Shown: positions 1-4,974, numbered from the stretch's first letter. The stretch: 5,064 nt of DNA from Oscillospiraceae bacterium (GCA_017939025.1 JAGBAI010000040.1:1-5064), one strand, 5' to 3'. The notes: a model not told the origin generated them from the letters alone. Numbers and translations: made by a program.

Positions 1-2
1 AT

Positions 3-125
3 CAACAGAGTCTTCGGATTTTCTATAAGTTCATCGGTGAAATTGTCAGCGAACCTGTTCGCGAATTTGAACCAGGCAACGCCACGCCAACTGAGTCCGA
101 ATTATCGGAGGAGTTTACTATGTAG
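3..125 (+). CDS. C-terminal fragment of an unknown protein, possibly a serine recombinase tail
   Basis: This frame is already open at the window edge and runs 40 codons to a TAG at 123-125. It reads QQSLRIFYKFIGEIVSEPVR and ends in an acidic tail, SELSEEFTM. The RIFYKFIGEI stretch recalls the 'I-Y-Y-x-F-I-G' strand seen near the C-terminus of many clostridial serine recombinases (DUF4368-type tails). That likeness is from memory and is short. No catalytic domain is in the window. A second frame (1-192) is also open here, so the frame choice rests on its more protein-like composition. If the call is right, an integrase gene ends 15 bp before the SASP fragment, as recombinases often lie next to their attachment site. 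It could equally be an unrelated hypothetical protein. Confidence 0.33.
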   Translation, partial: QQSLRIFYKFIGEIVSEPVREFEPGNATPTESELSEEFTM

Positions 126-139
126 TAGGTACACCAAGG

Positions 140-229
140 GAGGTTGGCGTCAATCTGACCAACGGTTACAACGGTCACCTGACCTCCCGTGAGGCCGGCT
201 CCGTCGGCGGCCAGATGGTCAAGAAGATG
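140..229 (+). pseudogene. Alpha/beta-type small acid-soluble spore protein (SASP) fragment
   Basis: The frame starting at the GAG at 140 reads EVGVNLTNGYNGHL and then SREAGSVGGQMVKKM. This is the highly conserved C-terminal half of alpha/beta SASPs, the DNA-coating proteins of dormant endospores. The usual N-terminal half, including the helix and protease-cleavage region before EVGV, is missing. Upstream the frame gives unrelated residues and a TGA at 92-94, with no ATG or GTG start. After KKM at 229 the family similarity also stops. The frame then runs through unrelated codons to a TAA at 320-322. It is therefore a roughly 90-bp gene piece broken on both sides. It shows that the lineage is, or descends from, a spore former, and it marks a recombination junction between the frame ending at 125 and the cassette. 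Confidence 0.75.
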
Positions 230-435
230 TGTCCCGTACGAAGTGCGAAGTATGATAGGCATAACCGTATTGCCATGGGTCACGTGCAGACTGTGCAATA
301 CATAGCAACAATCACAATTTAACAAAATTACACTCAGCCAGATGCCGGAATGATGCTTGCTATTCCCTGTGATTCTCCCTAAAAACCATAATTGATTTTT
401 CATCACAAAAAGGAACATAACGCCGTTCCTGAGCC
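230..435. other. AT-rich spacer without a supportable gene
   Basis: No start codon with a ribosome site opens a credible frame here. The long antisense frame over 23-445 runs across the SASP remnant and has no ribosome site or recognisable domain. Small symmetries are visible, such as an imperfect palindrome at 258-274 and the TGAT-N5-ATCA at 393-405. The regulatory region of the hydrolase gene begins near 410. Confidence 0.6.
411..430. promoter_or_regulatory. Candidate operator: 20-bp inverted repeat upstream of the GH79 promoter
   Basis: AGGAAC (411-416), eight bases, GTTCCT (425-430) is a perfect inverted repeat ending 5 bp before the -35 box. A second, overlapping palindrome, AACG-C-CGTT, lies at 419-427. 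The left half-site AAGGAACA also occurs 27 bp before the -35 box of the transporter gene (2891-2898). A dimeric regulator such as the TetR protein is the obvious candidate ligand, but this is inferred from position and symmetry only. Confidence 0.4.
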
Positions 436-463
436 TTGAAGCCATGATGATCCGTAGTATATT
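436..463 (+). promoter_or_regulatory. Promoter of the GH79 gene
   Basis: TTGAAG (436-441) and TATATT (458-463) are separated by 16 bp. TATTAT at 460-465 with an 18-bp spacer is an alternative. This would place the transcription start near 470 and give a leader of about 27 nt before the ATG. The inverted repeat ATGATGAT (444-451) / ATCATCAT (469-476) is centred on position 460, inside the -10 box, so a protein bound there would block RNA polymerase. Confidence 0.6.
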
Positions 464-496
464 ATTTTATCATCATCTAAAATAAGGAGAATCATT

Positions 497-2017
497 ATGG
501 CTGAATTTGTAAAACTGAATCCTGCTGAACTGACTGCCTTGCGTGAGGTCAATCCCCTTCTGATGAGCTACAATGTAGAGTTCGCTGAGGTCACCGGCGG
601 TACCTTCTGGAAGGCATACACCCCCGGTCAGATCGCAGGTACGGAACCGTTTGTTGTTCATGCAGAAAAAGGCATTACCGCCATGTACAAGGATCTGATG
701 CAGGTCTATCCTCCCATCGATCTGTACAACGAAAAGCTACGCAAACTGACAAAAGATCTGGGCACTGCCTGGATCCGTGTCTCCGGTACCTGGGCTACCA
801 AGACTTACTATGACTTTGACGAAGAATACACCGATGGCACTGTGCCCGAGGGATATCTGAATGTGCTGACCAGGAAGCAGTGGATCGGTGTTCTGGACTT
901 CGTAAAGGAATGCGGCTTGAAGCTGAAGGTTTCTGTATCCAACTGTCCCGGTCTGCACAGTGCGGAGGAAGTCTGGCCTTCTCACGAGGCCGAGAAGCTC
1001 TTCAGGTTCTCCAAAGAATACGGTGTCCCGATCCAGGCTGCGGAATTTACCAACGAACCCAATATGCTCTCCGAAACCGGCTGTCCCAAGGGATATACTG
1101 CCGCCCACTACCGCCGGGATGCGGATGCCTTCGCTTCCTGGCTGAAGGAGAATTATCCGGAATGCCTGTACGTCGGCCCTTCCACCACCGGTGGTGACAA
1201 GGTCAGCTTCGGCAAGCCCGTCGGCGGTGTGGAACAGCTGGCAGGCGAGGAAAATGTGGGCTGCGATGATCTGCTGGGCGGCACCAAGGTTCCCGTGGAT
1301 GTGTTCAGCTACCACTATTACAACGGTCTTTCTGACCGTCTGGCTTCTGTCCATCCCACCGGACACTGGGATCCCAGCGAAGCAAACAGTGAGGATTATT
1401 TGGCTGTTGCCTCCAACTTTACCCGCACTTACATTCCCTTCCGGGACAAGTATGCCCCCGGCAAGGAGATTTGGGTCACCGAATCCGGCGATGCAGGCGG
1501 CGGTGGCGACAGCTGGGCTTCCACTTATCTGGATGTGCTTCGGACTCTGAATGAGCTGGGCAGCTTTGCTTCTCTGACCAATGGTGTCATCTTCCACAAC
1601 ACCCTGGCAGCCTCCGACTACGGCTTCCTGGCCCGGCAGGTATTCGATCCCCGTCCCAACTACTTTGCCGTCCTGCTGTGGAAGCGGCTCATGGGTCACA
1701 CCGTCTACGACAGCAAGGAAGCTGTCCGGGAGGGTGCCCATGTATACGTTCACTCCGCCAAAGAGGATCCCACAAAGAAATGCTATCTGATCATCCACAA
1801 CTCCGAAACCGAAGCCACTACCATCGACATCCCCGCAGACGGAACGGTTTATGTTCTCAGCGGTAAAGACGGCAACAAACGCGCCACCGTCATGACCCTG
1901 AACGGCCGTGATCTCGTCCTGGGCGAAAACTGGCAGCTGCCTGACCTGTCCGGTGCCCCTGTTGCGGCAGGCAAGGTGGAGCTGGCACCCATGAGCTGTA
2001 CCTTCCTGGTGGTATAA
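497..2017 (+). CDS. GH79 (heparanase-like) beta-glucuronidase, cytoplasmic
   Basis: A 506-residue retaining glycoside hydrolase of clan GH-A. It probably removes beta-linked glucuronic acid from glucuronides or short uronic-acid oligosaccharides. The TIM barrel covers roughly residues 20-400. The acid/base is E187 in FTNEPN and the nucleophile is E329 in IWVTESGDAGGGG. SYHYYNG (271-277) and FDPRPNYFAVLLWKRLMG (383-400) match family landmarks known from human heparanase. A C-terminal beta-sandwich domain (about 405-506) carries the pattern LNG...LP.L...P...G...L....S..F.V, also heparanase-like. There is no signal peptide or membrane segment, so the substrate must be imported. The start is well fixed by AAGGAG at 484-489, seven bases before the ATG. 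The product and family are secure. The exact substrate (drug or flavonoid glucuronide, plant, or glycosaminoglycan-derived) is not determined by sequence. Confidence 0.85.
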   Translation: MAEFVKLNPAELTALREVNPLLMSYNVEFAEVTGGTFWKAYTPGQIAGTEPFVVHAEKGITAMYKDLMQVYPPIDLYNEKLRKLTKDLGTAWIRVSGTWATKTYYDFDEEYTDGTVPEGYLNVLTRKQWIGVLDFVKECGLKLKVSVSNCPGLHSAEEVWPSHEAEKLFRFSKEYGVPIQAAEFTNEPNMLSETGCPKGYTAAHYRRDADAFASWLKENYPECLYVGPSTTGGDKVSFGKPVGGVEQLAGEENVGCDDLLGGTKVPVDVFSYHYYNGLSDRLASVHPTGHWDPSEANSEDYLAVASNFTRTYIPFRDKYAPGKEIWVTESGDAGGGGDSWASTYLDVLRTLNELGSFASLTNGVIFHNTLAASDYGFLARQVFDPRPNYFAVLLWKRLMGHTVYDSKEAVREGAHVYVHSAKEDPTKKCYLIIHNSETEATTIDIPADGTVYVLSGKDGNKRATVMTLNGRDLVLGENWQLPDLSGAPVAAGKVELAPMSCTFLVV

Positions 2018-2025
2018 ACAAAAAT

Positions 2026-2052
2026 GGGCCGTATCCTCATCGGATACGGCCC
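2026..2052 (-). terminator. Rho-independent terminator, functional orientation minus
   Basis: GGGCCGTATCC (2026-2036), a 5-nt loop, and GGATACGGCCC (2042-2052) form a perfect 11-bp stem. Read on the minus strand the stem is followed by ATTTTTGTTTA, a good U-tract, so it would end the regulator transcript just beyond the stop codon of the convergent hydrolase gene. On the plus strand no T-run follows. Instead the stem abuts the 162-bp inverted-repeat element, so termination of the hydrolase transcript here would be weaker. Confidence 0.7.
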
Positions 2053-2214
2053 TAGTCCAACGGGAGTCGAACACGCACCACATTTCGGCGGCTCTGTTTG
2101 GCGCTTTTGGACTTGTCGTCCTTGCCTTGCTCGGCGTATTGTCAAGGACAATTGCGATGTATGGACGGAAATCCGCCCGTCAAAACCGATGCGGGTTCGA
2201 CTCCCGTTGGACTA
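2053..2214. repeat. 162-bp element with 20-bp perfect terminal inverted repeats, tRNA T-arm-like ends
   Basis: TAGTCCAACGGGAGTCGAAC (2053-2072) is the exact reverse complement of 2195-2214, and the pairing continues with CGCA/TGCG after one mismatch. The right end reads as a tRNA T arm plus 3' acceptor strand: GCGGG-TTCGACT-CCCGT followed by TGGACTA. The internal sequence folds further: GTCCTTG (2118-2124) with CAAGGAC (2143-2149), and GACGG (2164-2168) with CCGTC (2177-2181). TA dinucleotides bound both ends, as a TA-targeting MITE would leave. No complete tRNA can be folded and no protein is encoded. It lies in the 3' untranslated part of the regulator transcript. Its identity is open: a MITE, a tRNA-derived remnant, or a structured RNA. 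Confidence 0.7.
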
Positions 2215-2229
2215 AAGCAGTTGCTGTCT

Positions 2230-2784
2230 TTACCAATTCTCCAGCATTTCCGGAGTTGCCAGGCGGCGGATGGATTCCGCTACTTCATAGATAGAACGCT
2301 TGTATCCGGTAATATGCCAGTTATAGCGAATACCCATAACGCCACATAGATAATAAACAATGGCATCCTCTTCAAAAGTATTTGGATCGACACCATGACT
2401 TTGTGCATTTTCTTTGATCAGCAGTACCAGCCGTTCGTCCAGAAGGCCAAACAGGTTGTTGCGGATCAGCAAATCCATGACTTCCCTGGTTTCCAGCTGA
2501 TAGAGCATCTGCCGGATCAGACGGGGGGAATAACCTTTCAGATCCATGTTTTCCGGGATCTGATAGTCCACAAACTCATAAAACAGCCGGTCAATCAGCG
2601 CCAAAAGACACCCCTGTTTATTTTTGAAGAAATGGTAGAAAGACTTCCGGGAAGTGCCCATCCGGTCACAGATATCATTGATGGTGATTTCCGCATAGGG
2701 CTTTTCCTTCATGAGTGCAATCAGGCAATCTTCATACTTTCTCTGGGTCTGGACAGCTTTTTCCAGCGTACAGCGGCGATACAT
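2230..2784 (-). CDS. TetR/AcrR-family transcriptional regulator
   Basis: A 184-residue regulator, the usual TetR length. The N-terminal helix-turn-helix spans about residues 14-60, with ITINDICDRMGTSRKSFYHF (33-52) as the typical TetR recognition region and a following K-x-G/E-type helix. The remainder is the helical ligand-binding and dimerisation domain, which is poorly conserved, so the ligand cannot be read. The start chosen is the ATG at 2784: GGGGGA lies six bases upstream, and an earlier in-frame ATG at 2826 lies upstream of the -10 box and so outside the predicted transcript. It is divergent from the symporter gene and convergent with the hydrolase gene. By analogy with E. coli UidR, a TetR-type repressor of glucuronide genes, it probably represses one or both and is released by the substrate or a breakdown product. 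Confidence 0.85.
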   Translation of the reverse strand: MYRRCTLEKAVQTQRKYEDCLIALMKEKPYAEITINDICDRMGTSRKSFYHFFKNKQGCLLALIDRLFYEFVDYQIPENMDLKGYSPRLIRQMLYQLETREVMDLLIRNNLFGLLDERLVLLIKENAQSHGVDPNTFEEDAIVYYLCGVMGIRYNWHITGYKRSIYEVAESIRRLATPEMLENW

Positions 2785-2808
2785 ACAGACTCCCCCTTTT
2801 ACACACCT

Positions 2809-2837
2809 ATTATAGAAAGAAAGCAACCACCGGTCAA
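2809..2837 (-). promoter_or_regulatory. Promoter of the TetR-family gene
   Basis: On the minus strand TTGACC (2837-2832) and a consensus TATAAT (2814-2809) are separated by exactly 17 bp, a near-ideal sigma-70-type promoter. Transcription should start near 2802, only a few bases before the GGGGGA ribosome site at 2796-2791, so the leader is very short. Confidence 0.8.
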
Positions 2838-2861
2838 CCCTGGAAAGTCAAATCATACGCC

Positions 2862-2881
2862 AAAAAAACAGCTGTACTTTT
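2862..2881. promoter_or_regulatory. Candidate operator between the divergent promoters
   Basis: A perfect 8-bp palindrome, ACAGCTGT (2868-2875), is flanked symmetrically by AAAA (2862-2865) and TTTT (2878-2881), giving 16 of 20 symmetric bases. It sits close to the midpoint between the two -35 boxes (2837 and 2918), where an autorepressing TetR dimer could control both directions. No copy of ACAGCTGT is seen upstream of the hydrolase gene, which weakens the idea that it is the common operator. Confidence 0.35.
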
Positions 2882-2917
2882 TGTAAGTTTAAGGAACAAA
2901 ACCCTACTTTTGGTCAC

Positions 2918-2946
2918 TTGAATGCGTTCAGGGTCTGAGGTATATT
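2918..2946 (+). promoter_or_regulatory. Promoter of the GPH transporter gene
   Basis: TTGAAT (2918-2923) and TATATT (2941-2946) are separated by 17 bp, with a start expected near 2953 and a leader of about 50 nt. The leader has a small hairpin, GCAGC (2960-2964) / GCTGC (2973-2977). The -35 box overlaps a near-palindrome, TGAA-TGCG-TTCA (2919-2930). The -10 region GTATATT...TTTTATCAT closely matches that of the hydrolase promoter. Confidence 0.7.
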
Positions 2947-3003
2947 TTTTATCATGCAAGCAGCTTCAACAGGCTGCAAAATAAAAAGGAGGAAATAAAC
3001 TCA

Positions 3004-4431
3004 ATGGCAAAAACCAAATCTGACAAGCTGACAATCAAGCACATTGTCGGCTACGGCTGCGGCGACTGCGGCGGTTCCATCACGCTGTGGATGGTGGCCG
3101 GTTTCATGACCCGCTTCCTGCAGGTCCATATGCAGGTCAATGCCGGTATTCTGGCAACCATGCTGCTGATCTGGAACATCTGGGACGCAGTGAACGATCC
3201 TCTGATGGGCACCATCATGGATATGTGCTTCGCCAAGGCAAAGCCCGGTGCTGACAAGTTCCGTCCCTGGATCCTGGCTTCCATTCCCATCATTGCTGTG
3301 GGCCTGGTATCCTTCTTCGTGGTGCCTCCCATGCTGGGCGGCGGCTTCGCCATGATCGCAGCAGCCTTTGTGCTGAAGATCGTTTACGAGCTGGGCTATA
3401 CCATGATGAACATCGGCATGGGCTCCCTTCTGGGTAATATGTCCAAGAACGATGCTGAGCGTGCTACCCTGTCTTCTGCCCGTGGCTTTGGTTCCACCTT
3501 CGCACAGCTGATCGGCGGCGCTCTGATCCCCGCCTGTCTGGCCAAGTTTGGCGACAATGCTGCCGGTTACGGCAAGACCTCCGTGGTCATCGCCATTGTC
3601 GGCTGCTTCATCATCTTCCTGCACTATGCGCTGACCGAGGAGCGCAACAAGGGTGCTGTCGCTGTGGAGGAAAAGACCGCTGAAGAGAAGGAAGCCGAGA
3701 AGATCAAAGTCACCGACATCTTCAACATCATCACCAAGAACCGTGCTTTCCTGGCTCTGGTTCTGCACTCCATTTCCATCTGCGGTGTTCAGGCTCTGGC
3801 TCAGGGCGCTACCACCTACATGTACGCTGACGTTCTGGGCAACATCGGCCTGCAGGGCTACGCTTCCACTCTGTCCTCCGTGCTGATGATCTGCATTCTG
3901 GTTGTGGCTCCCATTCTGACCAAGAAGTGGGATCTGGTTTCCATCATCCGTGTCTGCCTGCTGGGCGGCTTCGGTGTTCTGGCCTGCACCCTGGCCTACA
4001 CGCTGTTGATCCCCGAAACCAATGCCTGGATCTTCATCATTGCCAACTCCATCGGTTCCGGTCTAATCACCATGTCTGTCCAGATGCAGTGGGGTCTGGT
4101 TGCTGAGTCCATTGACTACAATGAATTCCTCACCGGCAAGCGCAATGAGGGCACCATCTACGGCTTCTTCTCCCTGTCCCGCCGTATCGGCTCCACCATC
4201 GCCAACTCCGCTTCCGTTCTGATCATCGCTGCCATCGGCTACGACGCAGCTCTCACCGCAGCCGGCCTGCCCCAGGCTGATTCCACCATCGCCGGCATCA
4301 AGCTGATGGTCATCGGCTTCCCCATGATCGCTGCGCTGTGCTCCTTCTGCTGCTTCACCTTCATCTGGAACATCAACTCCGATGTCCGCAGCAAGATGGC
4401 CCAGTGGAAGGCTGCCCAGGCTGTCAAGTAA
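3004..4431 (+). CDS. GPH-family (UidB/MelB-like) glucuronide:cation symporter
   Basis: A 475-residue inner-membrane symporter of the glycoside-pentoside-hexuronide family (MFS fold, about 12 hydrophobic segments). A charged central loop at about residues 211-240 (TEERNK...KTAEEKEAEK) separates the two six-helix halves. Family motifs are GYGCGDCGG (16-24), IWDAVNDPLMG (59-69) with D61 and D65 at the MelB cation-site positions, KFRPWIL (85-91) and DYNEFLTGKRNEG (371-383). The YTMMNIGMGSL stretch (132-142) has N136 where MelB has a third acidic cation ligand; as I recall it, E. coli UidB also has Asn there. With the adjacent cytoplasmic GH79 enzyme, a glucuronide is the likely cargo, though xylosides or other oligosaccharides remain possible. 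AGGAGG at 2987-2992 lies 11 bases before the ATG, a slightly long spacing. Strong preference for CTG, ATC, GGC and GCC suggests good expression. Confidence 0.85.
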   Translation: MAKTKSDKLTIKHIVGYGCGDCGGSITLWMVAGFMTRFLQVHMQVNAGILATMLLIWNIWDAVNDPLMGTIMDMCFAKAKPGADKFRPWILASIPIIAVGLVSFFVVPPMLGGGFAMIAAAFVLKIVYELGYTMMNIGMGSLLGNMSKNDAERATLSSARGFGSTFAQLIGGALIPACLAKFGDNAAGYGKTSVVIAIVGCFIIFLHYALTEERNKGAVAVEEKTAEEKEAEKIKVTDIFNIITKNRAFLALVLHSISICGVQALAQGATTYMYADVLGNIGLQGYASTLSSVLMICILVVAPILTKKWDLVSIIRVCLLGGFGVLACTLAYTLLIPETNAWIFIIANSIGSGLITMSVQMQWGLVAESIDYNEFLTGKRNEGTIYGFFSLSRRIGSTIANSASVLIIAAIGYDAALTAAGLPQADSTIAGIKLMVIGFPMIAALCSFCCFTFIWNINSDVRSKMAQWKAAQAVK

Positions 4432-4462
4432 TTTGCAACCATTTATCATTTCCCTTACCTGC

Positions 4463-4494
4463 GTATGGGGCGGCACTTGTCCGCCGCCCCATAC
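4463..4494 (+). terminator. GC-rich hairpin after the transporter gene (terminator-like, no U-tract)
   Basis: GTATGGGGCGGC (4463-4474), an 8-nt loop, and GCCGCCCCATAC (4483-4494) form a perfect 12-bp stem, 31 bp past the stop codon. It is followed by AAACTA, not a T-run, so it may act as a transcript-stabilising 3' stem or a weak terminator. Confidence 0.5.
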
Positions 4495-4508
4495 AAACTA
4501 AATACCAG

Positions 4509-4608
4509 AGGCACCTATTAGCCGCCTGACCGAATTCTTTCTCCTTATTTACTTTAACCAGATTCGGATAAACTTTTGCCATTGTTTGCAGGCGGCTAAT
4601 AGATGCCT
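4509..4608. repeat. 100-bp inverted-repeat element (cruciform or long-stem hairpin)
   Basis: The arms 4509-4528 (AGGCACCTATTAGCCGCCTG) and 4589-4608 pair over 20 bp with a single mismatch. A nested 6-bp stem, CCGAAT (4530-4535) / ATTCGG (4562-4567), sits in the 60-nt centre. On the plus strand the right arm runs into TTTGTTTT (4608-4615), so the structure could also stop transcription from the transporter gene. The size and form are MITE-like, but no target duplication is obvious. Confidence 0.6.
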
Positions 4609-4680
4609 TTGTTTTACCATTTGCAGATTTTCAATTTCTCTGGTTCTTCCAATGTCCGGAAGAAGATGTGTCTCGAACAA

Positions 4681-4910
4681 ACCACCAGCTATGCCGGAGG
4701 CTTGATTAAGTCCTAGAAGCGTGTTTTACCGGCGGACATCTAAAGATATTCTTTCGATTGCATTGATTGCTCCGCCGCCCGTAAACGGGCACTGTCCCTT
4801 CTATTGCTTCGTTGTACTAATTTGCAAGTGCCTTTGCTAACAGCTCGCTTCGCTCGATGCTTGAAGCGAAAGCTTTTTTACAGGGCATCTCCGCCGGTAT
4901 AGCCGGTGGT
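4681..4910 (-). mobile_element. Probable decayed or non-autonomous element with hairpin ends (IS200/IS605-like)
   Basis: Positions 4681-4700 (ACCACCAGCTATGCCGGAGG) match the reverse complement of 4891-4910 (CCGCCGGTATAGCCGGTGGT) at 17 of 20 bases. Each end is itself nearly self-complementary; for example CCGCCGG-TATAG-CCGGTGG folds into a 7-bp stem. Subterminal CCACCGGC-type hairpins followed by GGTTT are common at the ends of IS200/IS605 elements in Firmicutes, recalled from memory. The interior is strongly structured: CGGCGGA (4730-4736) / TCCGCCG (4771-4777), AAAGA-TAT-TCTTT (4742-4754) and GCCCG-TAAA-CGGGC (4778-4789 region). No intact TnpA or TnpB frame exists. It could be an IS remnant, a palindrome-associated non-autonomous copy, or an omega-RNA-like end. 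Confidence 0.4.
4842..4879 (+). terminator. Rho-independent terminator (+)
   Basis: TCGCTTC (4845-4851) pairs with GAAGCGA (4863-4869). Three more outer pairs (AGC/GCT) follow across a two-base bulge, and a run of T follows (4874-4879). It has no coding sequence directly upstream, so it ends either read-through from the transporter gene or a non-coding transcript made within the 4681-4880 element. Confidence 0.6.
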
Positions 4911-4927
4911 TTCCCCAATTAAAAAAA

Positions 4928-4956
4928 GGTTCTATGTCAATAGTTGGGGTAGAGCC
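4928..4956. repeat. 29-bp imperfect palindrome, possible IS terminus
   Basis: GGTTCTA (4928-4934) and TAGAGCC (4950-4956) are complementary apart from one T-G pair. GG-C/T-TCT termini of this style occur in ISL3-family elements, but no transposase and no partner repeat are in the window, so the assignment is a guess from the end motif alone. Confidence 0.25.
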
Positions 4957-4974
4957 AAAATGAAACATCTAAGG

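Noticed and set aside
23..445. 140-codon minus-strand frame at the left edge
   Set aside because: It is antisense to the SASP remnant and the spacer, without ribosome site or domain.
737..2083. 448-codon open frame on the minus strand across the hydrolase gene
   Set aside because: It lies wholly opposite a well-supported GH79 gene, has no recognisable domain and no ribosome site, and is explained by GC-rich codon bias on the opposite strand.
2055..2212. Integron attC site: the ends fit RYYYAAC (GTCCAAC) and GTTRRRY (GTTGGAC)
   Set aside because: The consensus is short and degenerate. Real attC stems have an unpaired central spacer and extrahelical bases, whereas this stem is perfect for 20 bp, and no integron integrase is visible.
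2053..2214. A genuine tRNA gene ending at 2214
   Set aside because: The T arm and acceptor 3' strand are convincing, but no D arm or anticodon arm can be placed. The only matching 5' acceptor strand is the opposite inverted repeat 160 nt away.
2395..2886. 163-codon plus-strand frame opposite the TetR gene
   Set aside because: Antisense to a clear TetR protein and running across its promoter; no family features.
2918..2932. Catabolite-repression (cre) site over the transporter -35 box
   Set aside because: TGAATGCGTTCA is symmetric but two bases shorter than the cre consensus and misses its conserved end positions.
3001..3768. 255-codon minus-strand frame opposite the transporter gene
   Set aside because: His/Asp/Gly-rich low-complexity shadow of a membrane protein gene; no domain, no start signal.
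4549..4725. 58-codon minus-strand open stretch (…GGLFETHLLPDIGRTREIE…)
   Set aside because: It has a protein-like look but no ribosome site or family match, and it overlaps two inverted-repeat structures. A stretch this long between stops is not significant.
4501..4920. CRISPR array in the repeat-rich right flank
   Set aside because: The repeats are inverted pairs of different sequence, not regularly spaced direct repeats.
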